Source: Aminobacter aganoensis
GTDB taxonomy: Bacteria > Pseudomonadota > Alphaproteobacteria > Rhizobiales > Rhizobiaceae
Assembly: GCF_014206975.1 (NCBI RefSeq)
Contig: NZ_JACHOU010000005.1
Coordinates: 1 to 64,000, forward strand
Direction of reading: 5' to 3'
DNA: 64,000 nt
The position numbers and the translations under genes are program-made. A model generated the notes under the pieces. It ran no database searches and was not told where the DNA came from. It saw only the letters and a list, made by a program, of their open reading frames with translations. Positions 27,203 through 37,139 of this stretch are shown here, piece after piece. Within the stretch, counting starts at the first letter, position 1. Each line of letters starts with the position of its first letter.

Positions 27203-28147
27203 ATGGCGGCGTCGGGGGATACGGTATCAGTCATCATATGTGCCTATTCCGACGATCGCCGGGAGCAGCTTCACCGCGCCATCGCCTCCGTGCTTGCCCA
27301 ACGCAGCAAGCCGAAGGAGATCATCGTGGTCATCGACCACAACACGCCGCTGTGGCTCCATGTCTTCGCCGCCTATCCGGCCCTGACGGTGATCGTCAAT
27401 GAAGGCGCGCGCGGTCTTTCAGGCGCCCGCAACACCGGAATCCGGCGTGCCGGCGGCGACATCCTGGCCTTCCTCGACGACGACGCCATCGCCGATCCCT
27501 ACTGGCTGGCGCGCATGCTGCCGCACTACGGCAACCCCTCGGTCATCGGTGTCGGCGGCCGCGTGCTGCCGTTGTGGCAGGTCGACCGGCCGCGCTGGTT
27601 TCCCGAGGAATTCCAGTGGGTTGTCGGCTGCAGTTATCGCGGCCAGCCGGACCGGATCGAACCTGTGCGCAATCCCATCGGCTGCAACATGTCGTTCCGC
27701 CGGACCGTCTTCGAGCTGACCGGCGGGTTTCGCGAAGGCATCGGCCGCACCGCCGCCGATGCCGCCGGCTGCGAAGAGACCGAGCTATGCATCCGCGCCA
27801 CCCAGGCCATGCCCGGAGCCCTCATCCTCTACGACCCGCAGATGAGCGTGCATCACCAGGTCACCGCCGAGCGCGCGCGCTGGCGCTATTTCCGCAAGCG
27901 TTGCCTCGCGGAGGGTCGCTCCAAGACCCAGGTCGTCAAGGCGGTGGGCGCCCTGGACGGGCTCGCCAGCGAACAGCGCTACGTCATGCGCGTGCTGCCC
28001 GCCGGGGTCCTGCGCGCCCTCGGCGACAGCGTGCTCAAGCTCGACCCATGGGCGCTGGCGCGAGCCGGCGGCATCGTCTTCGGACTGGGCTACACGGCCT
28101 GGGGTTATTTCGGCGCGCGGCTGAACCGGGCATGGAGGCAGGCATGA
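27203..28147 (+). CDS. Glycosyltransferase family 2
   Basis: A 314-residue GT-A transferase. VSVIICAYSDDRREQL opens the nucleotide-binding domain, GARGLSGARNTGIRRAGGD and AFLDDDAIADPYW give the DxD region, and CEETELCIRA the putative catalytic acidic residues. A hydrophobic C-terminal stretch (GGIVFGLGYTAWGYF) could anchor it in the membrane. The start MAASGDTVS is 10 nt after the first glycosyltransferase; the stop overlaps the next start by 4 nt. Confidence 0.88.
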   Translation: MAASGDTVSVIICAYSDDRREQLHRAIASVLAQRSKPKEIIVVIDHNTPLWLHVFAAYPALTVIVNEGARGLSGARNTGIRRAGGDILAFLDDDAIADPYWLARMLPHYGNPSVIGVGGRVLPLWQVDRPRWFPEEFQWVVGCSYRGQPDRIEPVRNPIGCNMSFRRTVFELTGGFREGIGRTAADAAGCEETELCIRATQAMPGALILYDPQMSVHHQVTAERARWRYFRKRCLAEGRSKTQVVKAVGALDGLASEQRYVMRVLPAGVLRALGDSVLKLDPWALARAGGIVFGLGYTAWGYFGARLNRAWRQA

Positions 28148-30231
28148 GCGAAGCGCAGTTCCGCCCGATCAAGGTCCTCGATGTCGATGTCTGCCGGCCG
28201 ATGAACGACGTGCAGATGCGCGACCCCGTCAGCGGCGAGCGTTATGGCGGCGTGTTCTGCCTTGTCAGGCGGCTGGGCCGCCCGGTCTCGATCATGGAGT
28301 TTGCCTTCGACGGCGACGTGCTGACCACGTTCGACCTGCGCGCCAGGATCGCCGGGGACAAGGCGGTCCAGGACGGCGCCTTGCAGCACGACGCGCCGCT
28401 GCCGAAGAAGGAAGGCCCGTTCGCCAGCGTCGTCATCGCCACCCGCAACCGTGCCGAAAGCCTGGCCCGGTGCCTCGATTCGCTGCTTCTCCAGACCTAT
28501 GAGCCCTTCGATATCGTCGTCGTCGACAACGCGCCTTCGGATCGCCAGACCGCCGATCTGATCGCCGCGCGCTATGCCCGGGGCAAGGCCGTGCGTTATG
28601 TCAGGGAGGATGTCCCCGGTCTCGGCCGCGCCCACAATGCCGGCCTCGCCAACATCTCTTCCGAGCTTGCGCTGTTCACCGACGACGACGTCATCGTCGA
28701 TCCCAACTGGGTGGCCGCGATGGCGGCGAACTTCGACCGGGCCGGCCGGGTCGGCTGCGTCACCGGCCTGATCCTGCCCGCCGAGCTCGACACCCGTGCG
28801 CAGTTTTGGACCGAGCGCCACGGCGGCTTCGGCAAGGGATTTGCGCGCAAGGTCTTTGACCTTGCCGGCAACCGGCCGTCCGGGTCGCTGTTTCCCTTTA
28901 CCGCCGGCCAGTTCGGATCGGGCGCCAACATGGCGTTCCGGACCGACGCGCTGCGCCAGATCGGCGGCTTCGATTCCGCCCTTGGCGCCGGCACCGTTGC
29001 GCGCGGCGGCGACGACCTCGCCTCTTTCTACGCCGTCGTCCAGGCCGGCTTCCAGCTGGTCTACGAACCGCGCGCGCTCGTCTGGCATCACCATCGCCGC
29101 GGCGAGGACGGCATGCGCCGCCAGGCCTACGGCTACGGCATGGGCCTGGGCGCCTATCTGACCAAGGTCGTGGTCGACGATCCGCCTGCGGCCCTGCAGC
29201 TGGCACGCGCCATGCCGGCGGGCATCGCCCACATGGCCGGCCCGACCTCGCCCAAGAACCAGCGCCTTCCCGGCGACTATCCCGGCACCCTGATCTGGCG
29301 CGAGCGGCTGGGCATCGCGGCCGGCGTTCCCAACTACCTGCGCAGCCGCTATGCCGCCTCCCGACGCCCGGCACCCGGTGTCGCGCGGACGGAAAACGGA
29401 CAGGACACCTATGCCAAAGGAGGGTCGACCGCCATGCGTCCAACCGTGCCCATCCTGCTCTATCACAGCATCGACACCGACTGCGCCCCGGCCTACCGGC
29501 GCTGGATGATGACGCCGGACGAACTCGACCAGCACATGAAGGTTCTGGTCGAAGGCGGCTACCGCCCGGTGACGATGTCGGCGCTGGCGACCATCTTCCG
29601 CGAGCACCGACCCGTGCCGCCGCGCACGGTAGTCATCACCTTCGATGACGGATTGTGCGATTTTCTCACCGGTGCCATGCCGGTGCTGGAGCGCTACGGC
29701 TTCGCCGCCACGCTCTATGTCGTCTCCGGCTTCGTCGGAAAGACCAGCGAATGGCTCACCGCCTGCGGCGAAGGCGAACGCCGCATGCTCGACTGGAACG
29801 AGCTTCGCGGTCTTGCCTGCGAAGGCATCGAGATCGGCGCGCACACCGTCAGCCACCCGCAGCTCGACATCCTGTCGCCGACAGAGGCCGCGCGCGAAAT
29901 CCTCGACAGCAAGCTTGCCCTGGAACACGGGCTGAAGCGGCCGGTGCACAGCTTCGCCTATCCGCACGGCTATTCCAGCCGCACCACCCGCGCGCTCGTC
30001 CGCGGGGCCGGTTTCCAGTCGGCCTGCCGCGTGCGCCATGCCTTGACAACGACGACCGAGGATCCGTTCACGCTGTCGCGCATCGTCATGACCAGCGAGG
30101 TCGGGCCGGCCGAATTGCGCCGCCTGCTGACCCAGCCGGTCCTGCCGGTCGCCCCGCCCGCCGACAGGCTGGCGGCCACCGGCTGGCGCATGTTCCGCCG
30201 GTTCCAGCACATCGCCCATGCCGGCAGCTGA
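28144..30231 (+). CDS. Fusion: glycosyltransferase family 2 plus polysaccharide deacetylase
   Basis: A 695-residue two-domain protein. Residues 1-80 are a leader region without a recognised domain. A GT2 domain (about 92-350) carries ASVVIATRNRAESL, VVVDNAPSD and LFTDDDVIVDPNW. After a linker (about 400-430), residues 431-695 form a NodB-type carbohydrate esterase 4 domain with TFDDG at 499-503, HTVSHP at 567-572 and FAYPHGYS. No stop separates the two. AAAGGAGGG at 29416-29424 sits 9 nt before an in-frame ATG at 29434, exactly where the deacetylase begins, so a separate deacetylase may also be made. It would add and then deacetylate a sugar such as GlcNAc. Confidence 0.85.
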   Translation: MSEAQFRPIKVLDVDVCRPMNDVQMRDPVSGERYGGVFCLVRRLGRPVSIMEFAFDGDVLTTFDLRARIAGDKAVQDGALQHDAPLPKKEGPFASVVIATRNRAESLARCLDSLLLQTYEPFDIVVVDNAPSDRQTADLIAARYARGKAVRYVREDVPGLGRAHNAGLANISSELALFTDDDVIVDPNWVAAMAANFDRAGRVGCVTGLILPAELDTRAQFWTERHGGFGKGFARKVFDLAGNRPSGSLFPFTAGQFGSGANMAFRTDALRQIGGFDSALGAGTVARGGDDLASFYAVVQAGFQLVYEPRALVWHHHRRGEDGMRRQAYGYGMGLGAYLTKVVVDDPPAALQLARAMPAGIAHMAGPTSPKNQRLPGDYPGTLIWRERLGIAAGVPNYLRSRYAASRRPAPGVARTENGQDTYAKGGSTAMRPTVPILLYHSIDTDCAPAYRRWMMTPDELDQHMKVLVEGGYRPVTMSALATIFREHRPVPPRTVVITFDDGLCDFLTGAMPVLERYGFAATLYVVSGFVGKTSEWLTACGEGERRMLDWNELRGLACEGIEIGAHTVSHPQLDILSPTEAAREILDSKLALEHGLKRPVHSFAYPHGYSSRTTRALVRGAGFQSACRVRHALTTTTEDPFTLSRIVMTSEVGPAELRRLLTQPVLPVAPPADRLAATGWRMFRRFQHIAHAGS

Positions 30232-30237
30232 GGAACG

Positions 30238-32910
30238 TCACTCCGCTGCCTGAAGCTGCCCGGCATCGAGCATCGCCCTGATCTCCGACCGGCAGGAACC
30301 GCAATTGGTGCCGGCTTTCAGGACCTTGCCGATCTCGTCGAGGCTGTCGCTGCCGCCCGAGATTGCCGCCGCGAGCTGGTTCACCCCGACATTGAAACAC
30401 GAGCAGACGATGCGGCCGACCGCCGGCACCGGCACCGGCGCACGCCCCGACAAAAGCGCGCGCCGGTCGAGCGGCGACAGCGGCTCGCCCGAAGCAAGCA
30501 GCGACAGCAGCCAGTCGCGTTCGGGCAGATGCCCCTGCGGCGCCACCAGCAATGCTTCGGCAAGCCTGCCTTCGCCGTCGGTCGCCGCGGCGCGGAAGGT
30601 CGAGGTTCGCCGGTCGGTGTATTCGAGCAACTGGTCGGCCGGCACCACGTCGACCAGCCGCCGGGCGAGCAGGATGCCTTGCTCCGGCGGCTCGGTGCCG
30701 GACAATTCGTAGACCCATCCACCCGCCACCGCCGCCCGGCTCCAGTGGACCAACCCTGTCGGCCTGATGTCGCGTCGGGTCATCAGCACGCCGGCCCAGG
30801 CGACCGGCTCGCGCATGATGCGCACCGGAACGTGCTTGAGTTCCGGCTGGCCGGAGAACGGGTCCGTGACCGGCGCCGACAGCGATCCGGCCGCGGCGTT
30901 GGCGGCAAAGCGCCCGCTCCAGTGCATCGGCAAAAACGCCTCGCCCATGCGCTGGCCGATGCCAATCCGCGCCTTGGCCCGGACGCAGCCATAGCGGCTA
31001 TCGATGCGGACGAGGTCGCCGTCGGCGATCCCCTGCGCGGCCGCGTCGGAAGCGTTGAGTTCTACAGCCGGCTCCGGCGCATTGGCCATCAGGCGCGGCA
31101 CCCTGCCGGTGCGGGTCATGGTGTGCCACTGGTCGCGCAACCGGCCGGTGTTGAGAACGAGCGGAAACGCCGCGTCGACCGGCAGTGCCGCGCCTTCCTG
31201 GCGGACGGCCACGAAACGGGCGCGGCCGTCGGCAGTGGGAAACAGGCCATCGCCGAGCAACCGTTGCGCCCCAGCCGACGCGCCTATGGGAAACGGCCAA
31301 TGCAATGGCACAAGCGCGTCGTATTCGGCGTCGGTGAGACCGGCCAGGCCGCCAATGTCGAACAGGCGGGCGCCGTCATTCTCGAAGGCGGAAAGTGCGG
31401 CATGCTCGCGAAAAATCGCTGCCGGACCCGGATGGTCGAAGGCTTCGGCAAAACCCATGCGCCGGGCGACCTCCGAGACGATCCACCAGTCCGGACTGAC
31501 GTCGCCCGGCATCGGCAGGAACGATTTCTGGCGCGATATCAGGCGCTCGGAATTGGTCACCGTGCCGTCCTTCTCGCCCCAGGCGGCAGCAGGCAGGAGC
31601 ACGTCGGCGAAGTGGCTGGTGTCGGTGCGGGTGACATCCGAGACGACGACGAATTGGCACGTCTTCAGCGCCGCACGCACCTTGCCGGCATCCGGCATGC
31701 TGACGGCGGGGTTGGTGCCCATCACCCACAGCGCCTTGATGCGCCCGTCGCCAACCGCCTCGAACATGTCCACCGCCTTGAGCCCCGGCCTGCGGGCAAT
31801 GTCGGGCGCGTTCCAGAAGCGGCCGACGCGTTCCGGCGCCGACGGATCGTCGAATCCCATATGCGCGGCAAGCTGGTTGGCGAGGCCGCCGACCTCGCGG
31901 CCGCCCATGGCGTTGGGCTGGCCGGTGACCGAAAACGGCCCCATGCCCGGCCTGCCGATGCGCCCCGTCGCCAGGTGGCAGTTGAGGATCGCATTGACCT
32001 TGTCGGTGCCGTGCGCCGACTGGTTGACGCCCTGGCTGTAGACGGTGACGGTCCGCTCCGTCGAAGCGAACCAGCCGTAGAAAGTCGCCACATCGGCGGG
32101 ATCGAGATCGCAGCCGTCGGCGACACGCCTCACCGATGGCGCGTCGGCGACGGCAAGGCCGAGCGTCGCGTCGAAGCCCGACGTGTGGGCGGCGACATAG
32201 GCCTGGTCGACGGCGCCGCAGCCCGCGAGATGCGCCAGCAGGCCATTGAACAACAGCACGTCGGTGCCCGGCTTCAGCTGCAGGTGCAGGTCGCACTCCG
32301 CAGCGGTTGCCGTGCGGCGCGGATCGATGACGACGATCCTGGTGCCGCGCTCGGCCCACGCGGCAAGCAGGCGTTGGTAGAGGATCGGATGACACCAGGC
32401 GGTGTTGGACCCGACGAGCACGACGAGATCGGCCTCCTCGAAATCCGCGTAGACGCCGGGCACGATATCTTCGCCGAAGGCGCGTTTGTGGCCGGCGACG
32501 CTGGATGCCATGCACAGCCGCGAATTGGTGTCGATGTTGGCCGAGCCGATGAAACCCTTCATCAGCTTGTTGGCGACGTAATAGTCCTCGGTGAGCAATT
32601 GCCCCGAGACGTAGAAGGCGACCGAATCCGGCCCGTGCTGCGCAATGGTTTCGGAAAACCGCCTGGCCACCAAATCGAGCGCATCGTCCCAGGCGGCGCG
32701 GCGGCCGGCGATCTCGGGATGAAGCACCCGCCCGTCGAGACCGAGCGTTTCGCCGAGCGCCGAGCCCTTGGAACAGAGCTTGCCCGCATTGGCGGGATGG
32801 CCGGGGTCGCCACGCACGGACACCGTGCCGTCCGCGGCGACCCGTGCCTGCACGCCGCAACCCACCCCGCAATAGGGACAGGCGGTCCGCACCTCGCGTG
32901 CATCCGTCAC
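30238..32910 (-). CDS. nasA: Assimilatory nitrate reductase catalytic subunit NasA
   Basis: An 890-residue Mo-bis-MGD enzyme that reduces nitrate to nitrite in the cytoplasm. The [4Fe-4S] motif TACPYCGVGCGV opens the protein; SRLCMASSVAGHKRAFG carries the Mo-ligand Cys region; the molydopterin-binding C-terminal domain follows, then a BFD-like [2Fe-2S] domain with CSCFNVG and NCGSCR. The start is a GTG 2 nt after the nirD stop; the frame is open upstream, but only as a nirD shadow. Last gene of narK-nirBD-nasA; it converges on the GT-deacetylase gene with 6 nt between and no terminator. Confidence 0.93.
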   Translation of the reverse strand: MTDAREVRTACPYCGVGCGVQARVAADGTVSVRGDPGHPANAGKLCSKGSALGETLGLDGRVLHPEIAGRRAAWDDALDLVARRFSETIAQHGPDSVAFYVSGQLLTEDYYVANKLMKGFIGSANIDTNSRLCMASSVAGHKRAFGEDIVPGVYADFEEADLVVLVGSNTAWCHPILYQRLLAAWAERGTRIVVIDPRRTATAAECDLHLQLKPGTDVLLFNGLLAHLAGCGAVDQAYVAAHTSGFDATLGLAVADAPSVRRVADGCDLDPADVATFYGWFASTERTVTVYSQGVNQSAHGTDKVNAILNCHLATGRIGRPGMGPFSVTGQPNAMGGREVGGLANQLAAHMGFDDPSAPERVGRFWNAPDIARRPGLKAVDMFEAVGDGRIKALWVMGTNPAVSMPDAGKVRAALKTCQFVVVSDVTRTDTSHFADVLLPAAAWGEKDGTVTNSERLISRQKSFLPMPGDVSPDWWIVSEVARRMGFAEAFDHPGPAAIFREHAALSAFENDGARLFDIGGLAGLTDAEYDALVPLHWPFPIGASAGAQRLLGDGLFPTADGRARFVAVRQEGAALPVDAAFPLVLNTGRLRDQWHTMTRTGRVPRLMANAPEPAVELNASDAAAQGIADGDLVRIDSRYGCVRAKARIGIGQRMGEAFLPMHWSGRFAANAAAGSLSAPVTDPFSGQPELKHVPVRIMREPVAWAGVLMTRRDIRPTGLVHWSRAAVAGGWVYELSGTEPPEQGILLARRLVDVVPADQLLEYTDRRTSTFRAAATDGEGRLAEALLVAPQGHLPERDWLLSLLASGEPLSPLDRRALLSGRAPVPVPAVGRIVCSCFNVGVNQLAAAISGGSDSLDEIGKVLKAGTNCGSCRSEIRAMLDAGQLQAAE

Positions 32911-32912
32911 GG

Positions 32913-33251
32913 TCAGGCTGCCTTCGAAGCGAGGAGATCGAGGGCGATGAACAGCCGCCCGTCCTCGACCTTGAGCGGGATGGTCCTGACCGAACCTTCG
33001 TCGGCGCCGAGCGCCTTGCCGGTTTCCAGCGAAAACACCCAGTTGTGCAGCGGGCAGGTTACCGCAGCGCCATGCACGATGCCCTGGCTCAGCGGCCCGC
33101 CTCTGTGCGGGCAATGGTCCTCGATGGCGAAGACCTGATCCTCTGCGGTGCGAAACACGCCGATCTTGCCCTGGGGCGTGTCCACGCAGCGCGCCCCACG
33201 CAACGGTATGTCGGCGATCGTGCCGATCGCGATCCAGTCCATCTCGCTCAT
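32913..33251 (-). CDS. nirD: Nitrite reductase (NADH) small subunit NirD
   Basis: A 112-residue Rieske-fold protein, partner of NirB. The [2Fe-2S] ligand motifs are intact: CPHRGGPLS and CPLHNWVF, giving Cys-X-His and Cys-X2-His pairs. It overlaps the nirB stop by 4 nt (ATGA), so translation is coupled. Confidence 0.93.
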   Translation of the reverse strand: MSEMDWIAIGTIADIPLRGARCVDTPQGKIGVFRTAEDQVFAIEDHCPHRGGPLSQGIVHGAAVTCPLHNWVFSLETGKALGADEGSVRTIPLKVEDGRLFIALDLLASKAA

Positions 33252-35698
33252 TCCGCTGCCTCCGCAAAACCGACCGACGCCATCGGGCGGAACTCGTGCT
33301 TGTCCTTGCCGGAGACGCGCTCCGACCATGGGTCGACCTGGGCGAATTTCTGGCTGAAGACGAAGCGCTCGTAATAGGCCTGGCGCTTGCCGGCATCGTC
33401 GAGGATCTGGCGCCTGATCTCGGCCACGCCGACACGCTTGGCCCATTTGTAGATGCGTTCGAGATATCGGCCCTGCTCGCGATACATCTGCGTCAGTGCG
33501 ACGATGACTTCGAGCGCCTCGTCCTCGTCCCTGACCAGGCCGAGCACCTCGGTGCCCTTGATGTCGAGGCCGGCGGCACCGGCGAAGTGGATCTCGAAGC
33601 CGGAGTCCACGCAGATCACGCCGACATCCTTGCAGGTCGCCTCGGCACAGTTGCGCGGGCAACCGGACACCGCCATCTTGAGCTTGGCCGGGGTCCACGA
33701 GCCCCACATGAACTTTTCGATGCGGATGCCGAGCCCGGTCGAATCCTGGGTGCCGAAACGGCACCAGTCGGAGCCGACGCAGGTCTTCACCGTGCGAAGC
33801 CCCTTGGCATATGCGTGCCCCGAGACGAAGCCGGCCTTGCCGAGATCGGACCACACCGCCGGCAGGTCTTCCTTGCGGATGCCCAGCATGTCGATGCGCT
33901 GGCCGCCGGTCACCTTGACCAGCGGTATCTCGAACTTGTCGACGACATCGGCGATGGCGCGCAACTCGCTGGCATTCGTCACCCCGCCCCACATCCGCGG
34001 CACCACCGAATAGGTGCCGTCCTTCTGGATGTTGGCGTGCACGCGCTCGTTGATGAAGCGCGACTGGTAGTCGTCGGCATATTCATCCGGCCAGTCGCAG
34101 ACGAGGTAATAGTTGAGCGCTGGCCGGCACTTGGCACAGCCGCAGGAAGTCTTCCACTGCAGCTCCTGCATCATCTCGGGGATCGTCTTCAGCCCCTTGG
34201 CCTTGATCAGCCGGCGCACGTCGTCATGGCCGAGATCGGTGCATGTGCACATCGGCTGCACGGCGGCGGGGTTGTAGCTGTCGCCGAGGGTAAGCGACAT
34301 CAGCTGCTCGACCAGTCCAGTGCAGGAACCGCACGAGGCCGACGCCTTGGTATGCGCCCGCACGTCGTCGAGCGACGTCAGCCCCTTTTCGGTGATGGTG
34401 CCGGTGATCTTGCCCTTGCAGACGCCGTTGCAGCCGCAGATTTCCGCATCATCCGCCAGTGCCGCAACGGCCGCCATAGGGTCCAGCGGCGATCCTCCCT
34501 GATAGGCCTGGCCGAAGATCAGCGTCTCGCGCATCTCGGAGATGTCAGTCCGCTTCTTCTTGAGATCGTTGAACCAGGCGCCGTCGCCGGTATCGCCATA
34601 GAGCACGGTGCCGATGACACGGTTGTCCCTCAGCACCAGCCGCTTGTAGACGCCGGCAGCGGCGTCGCGAAGCACGATCTCCTCGCGGTCGTCGCCATCG
34701 GCGAAATCGCCGAGCGAATAGAGGTCGATGCCGGTGACCTTGAGCTTGGTCGGCGTGTCGGAGTGGACGAAGGCGGCCGCCTCGTCGCCGGCGAGATGGG
34801 CGGCAGCGACCCGCGCCATCTCGTAGAGCGGCGCGACGAGCCCGTAGACCTGGCCGCCAACCTCGGCGCACTCGCCGAGCGCCAGGATGTCGGGATCGGA
34901 GGTGCGCATGCCCTGGTCGACGACGATGCCGCGATTGGTCTCGATGCCGGCATCCCTGGCGATCGCCGCATTGGGCCGGATGCCGACCGCCATGACGACG
35001 AGCGTAGCCGGCACGATGGTGCCGCAGGCCAGTTCCACGCCCTCGACCCTGCCCTTGCCGACGATGGCCTTGGTGTTGGCCTTGGTCATGACCTTGATGC
35101 CGCGCGCCTCGACTGCCTTCTGCAGCAGGTAGCCGGCGGCCGGGTCGAGCTGGCGCTCCATCAGCGTCGGCATGACGTGCAGCACGGTCACGTCCATGCC
35201 GCGCGCCTGCAGGCCGGCTGCGGCCTCGAGGCCGAGCAGGCCACCGCCGATGACGATCGCCTTGGCCCGCGATTGGGCGGCAAGCAGCATGGCGTTGACG
35301 TCGTCGAGGTCGCGGTAGCTCAGCACCCCGGCCATGTCGTTGCCGGGCACAGGGATGACGAACGGCACCGAGCCGGTGGCGATGACCAGCCTGTCATAGG
35401 GCTCGGTCACGCCATGATCTGACGTGACGGTCTTGGCCGCGCGGTCGATGGCAACGATCCTGTGGCCCTTGTAGAGCGTGATGCCGTGCTTGATGTACCA
35501 GCCGTCGCCGTGGATGATGATCTCTTCATAGCCCTTCTCACCCGACAGGACCGGCGACAGCATGATGCGGTTGTAGTTCACGCGCGGCTCGGCGTTGAAG
35601 ATGGTGACCTGGTAGCGGCCGGGCGCCGCTTCCAACAGATGCTCCAGCATGCGCCCGGGGGCCATGCCGTTGCCGATGATGACAAGTCTCTCGGTCAT
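33248..35698 (-). CDS. nirB: Nitrite reductase (NADH) large subunit NirB
   Basis: An 816-residue siroheme enzyme that reduces nitrite to ammonium with NADH. Domains in order: FAD/NADH binding (LVIIGNGMAPGRMLEHLL at the start, AIVIGGGLLGLEAA near 150), two BFD-like [2Fe-2S] segments with CGCNGVCKG and CGSCTGLVEQL, then the ferredoxin-like and siroheme/[4Fe-4S] domain with CVGSDWCRFG and SGCPRNCAEA. The start MTERLVII has AAGGA ahead of it and lies 20 nt after the narK stop. Confidence 0.95.
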   Translation of the reverse strand: MTERLVIIGNGMAPGRMLEHLLEAAPGRYQVTIFNAEPRVNYNRIMLSPVLSGEKGYEEIIIHGDGWYIKHGITLYKGHRIVAIDRAAKTVTSDHGVTEPYDRLVIATGSVPFVIPVPGNDMAGVLSYRDLDDVNAMLLAAQSRAKAIVIGGGLLGLEAAAGLQARGMDVTVLHVMPTLMERQLDPAAGYLLQKAVEARGIKVMTKANTKAIVGKGRVEGVELACGTIVPATLVVMAVGIRPNAAIARDAGIETNRGIVVDQGMRTSDPDILALGECAEVGGQVYGLVAPLYEMARVAAAHLAGDEAAAFVHSDTPTKLKVTGIDLYSLGDFADGDDREEIVLRDAAAGVYKRLVLRDNRVIGTVLYGDTGDGAWFNDLKKKRTDISEMRETLIFGQAYQGGSPLDPMAAVAALADDAEICGCNGVCKGKITGTITEKGLTSLDDVRAHTKASASCGSCTGLVEQLMSLTLGDSYNPAAVQPMCTCTDLGHDDVRRLIKAKGLKTIPEMMQELQWKTSCGCAKCRPALNYYLVCDWPDEYADDYQSRFINERVHANIQKDGTYSVVPRMWGGVTNASELRAIADVVDKFEIPLVKVTGGQRIDMLGIRKEDLPAVWSDLGKAGFVSGHAYAKGLRTVKTCVGSDWCRFGTQDSTGLGIRIEKFMWGSWTPAKLKMAVSGCPRNCAEATCKDVGVICVDSGFEIHFAGAAGLDIKGTEVLGLVRDEDEALEVIVALTQMYREQGRYLERIYKWAKRVGVAEIRRQILDDAGKRQAYYERFVFSQKFAQVDPWSERVSGKDKHEFRPMASVGFAEAAE

Positions 35699-35718
35699 AA
35701 CGGTGTTCCTTGAGGGTA

Positions 35719-37011
35719 TCACTGGGCAGTGAGGGGAAGCGGCTCGCCGGCGCTGTCGCGCGACAGCCTGCGGATCGACAGGTGCATCCAGACGAGCGAG
35801 GCGACGACGATGGCGAACAGCAGCATGAAGCAGCTCGACCACAGGCCGGTGAGGTCGTTGAGCGCGCCGAAGGCGATGGGCAGGATGAAGCCGCCAAGGC
35901 CGCCGATCATGCCGACGACACCGCCGACGGCGCCGACATTGTCGGGGTAGTAGGCCGGAATGTGCTTGTAGACGGCGGCCTTGCCCAGGCTCATGAAGAA
36001 GCCGAGCACGAAGGCGACGACCATGAAGGCTGCCGGCCCGACCTCGAAATGGAACGACATCGGCCCGCTGATGCCGCGCACGACATAGTCGGCCGTCGGC
36101 AGCGACAGGATCAGCGTCGCGATGGCCGACATGCCGAAGGTCCAGTACATCACCGTCCGCGCGCCGACCCGGTCGGACAGCACGCCGCCATAGGCGCGGA
36201 AGATGCTGGCCGGGATCGAATAGGCGGCGCCGATCATGCCGGCGGTGACGATGTCGAAGCCGTAGACGCCGATCAGGTAGCGCGGCAGCCACAGCGCAAG
36301 TGCGACGAAGGCACCGAAGGAGAAGAAGTAATAGAGGCCGAAGCGCCAGACCTGGACGTTGCGGAGCGGCGCGAACTCGCTCCAGAAGCTCCTGGGCTGG
36401 GCGCCCTGGATGCGGCGCTGGCGGATGACGGGGTCGTCTTCGCTGCCGAACCAGAAGATGAAGGCCATGAAGCCGAGGCAAGCTGCCCAGATCACCGCCA
36501 CCTCCTGCCAACCGCCGGCGAGCAGCACGAAGGGCGCGAGGAACTTGGTGATGGCGGCACCGACATTGCCGACGCCGAAGATGCCGAGTGCGGTCCCCTG
36601 CCTGCCCGAGGGAAAGAAGCGCGAGACATAGGCGACCCCGACCGCAAACGAACCGCCGGCGAGGCCGACGCCCAGCGCGGCGACCAGCATCTGCGCATAG
36701 GTCTGGGCGAAGGCGAGCAGGAAGGTGGCGATGGCCGCAGCCAGCATGGTCGCGGTGTAGACGAGACGCCCGCCGAAACGGTCGGTCCACACGCCGAGCA
36801 CGATGCGCACCAGCGAGCCGGTCAGGATCGGGGTGCCGATCAGCAACCCGAATTGCGTCTCGGACAGGCCGAGCTCCTGCTTGATGCGCACGCCGATGAT
36901 CGAAAAGATCGTCCACACGGCAAAGCAGACGGTGAAAGCGAGGGTGGAGATGGCAAGCGCCCTGGCCGGAGCATTGTCCTGGCTCGGCGCGGCTTGGAAG
37001 GGTGCGGTCAT
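35719..37011 (-). CDS. narK: Nitrate/nitrite MFS transporter (NarK/NasA type)
   Basis: A 430-residue, 12-helix transporter of the nitrate/nitrite porter family. GTPILTGSLVRIVLGVWTDRFGGR and the Gly-rich segment GGLGGFILP, typical nitrate signature regions, are present. It imports nitrate for NirBD and NasA. The start MTAPFQAA lies after the leader terminator; the frame remains open into the leader, but that part is not membrane-like and is read only as RNA structure. First gene of the operon. Confidence 0.92.
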   Translation of the reverse strand: MTAPFQAAPSQDNAPARALAISTLAFTVCFAVWTIFSIIGVRIKQELGLSETQFGLLIGTPILTGSLVRIVLGVWTDRFGGRLVYTATMLAAAIATFLLAFAQTYAQMLVAALGVGLAGGSFAVGVAYVSRFFPSGRQGTALGIFGVGNVGAAITKFLAPFVLLAGGWQEVAVIWAACLGFMAFIFWFGSEDDPVIRQRRIQGAQPRSFWSEFAPLRNVQVWRFGLYYFFSFGAFVALALWLPRYLIGVYGFDIVTAGMIGAAYSIPASIFRAYGGVLSDRVGARTVMYWTFGMSAIATLILSLPTADYVVRGISGPMSFHFEVGPAAFMVVAFVLGFFMSLGKAAVYKHIPAYYPDNVGAVGGVVGMIGGLGGFILPIAFGALNDLTGLWSSCFMLLFAIVVASLVWMHLSIRRLSRDSAGEPLPLTAQ

Positions 37012-37066
37012 TGTCGGCTCCGTTGTGCGGCGTGGGAGGCGCCGCGCTGGTCTGGATCGCGAAAAC

Positions 37067-37133
37067 AAAAAAGCTGCCGGCCAGGGTCGCGCGTCCGTAC
37101 ATCCGGGATCGCGGTCGTCTGGTCGGCAGCTTT
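37067..37133 (-). terminator. Leader terminator of the narK-nirBD-nasA operon
   Basis: On the minus strand AAAGCTGCCG (37133-37124) pairs with CGGCAGCTTT (37079-37070) and runs into six T residues (37072-37067). The 44-nt loop is long. It lies ahead of narK, so full transcription needs read-through. The adjacent hexaloop hairpins suggest that NasT prevents its formation. Confidence 0.8.
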
Positions 37134-37139
37134 GCCTGG

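Noticed and set aside
32911-33435. Extending NasA upstream through the open frame
   Set aside because: This part overlaps nirD and the end of nirB and has no NasA-like sequence; the GTG at 32910 gives the normal Fe-S N-terminus.
33296-35422. A 708-codon open frame antisense to nirB
   Set aside because: Same GC-driven artefact; no recognisable fold, whereas NirB has all its cofactor motifs.
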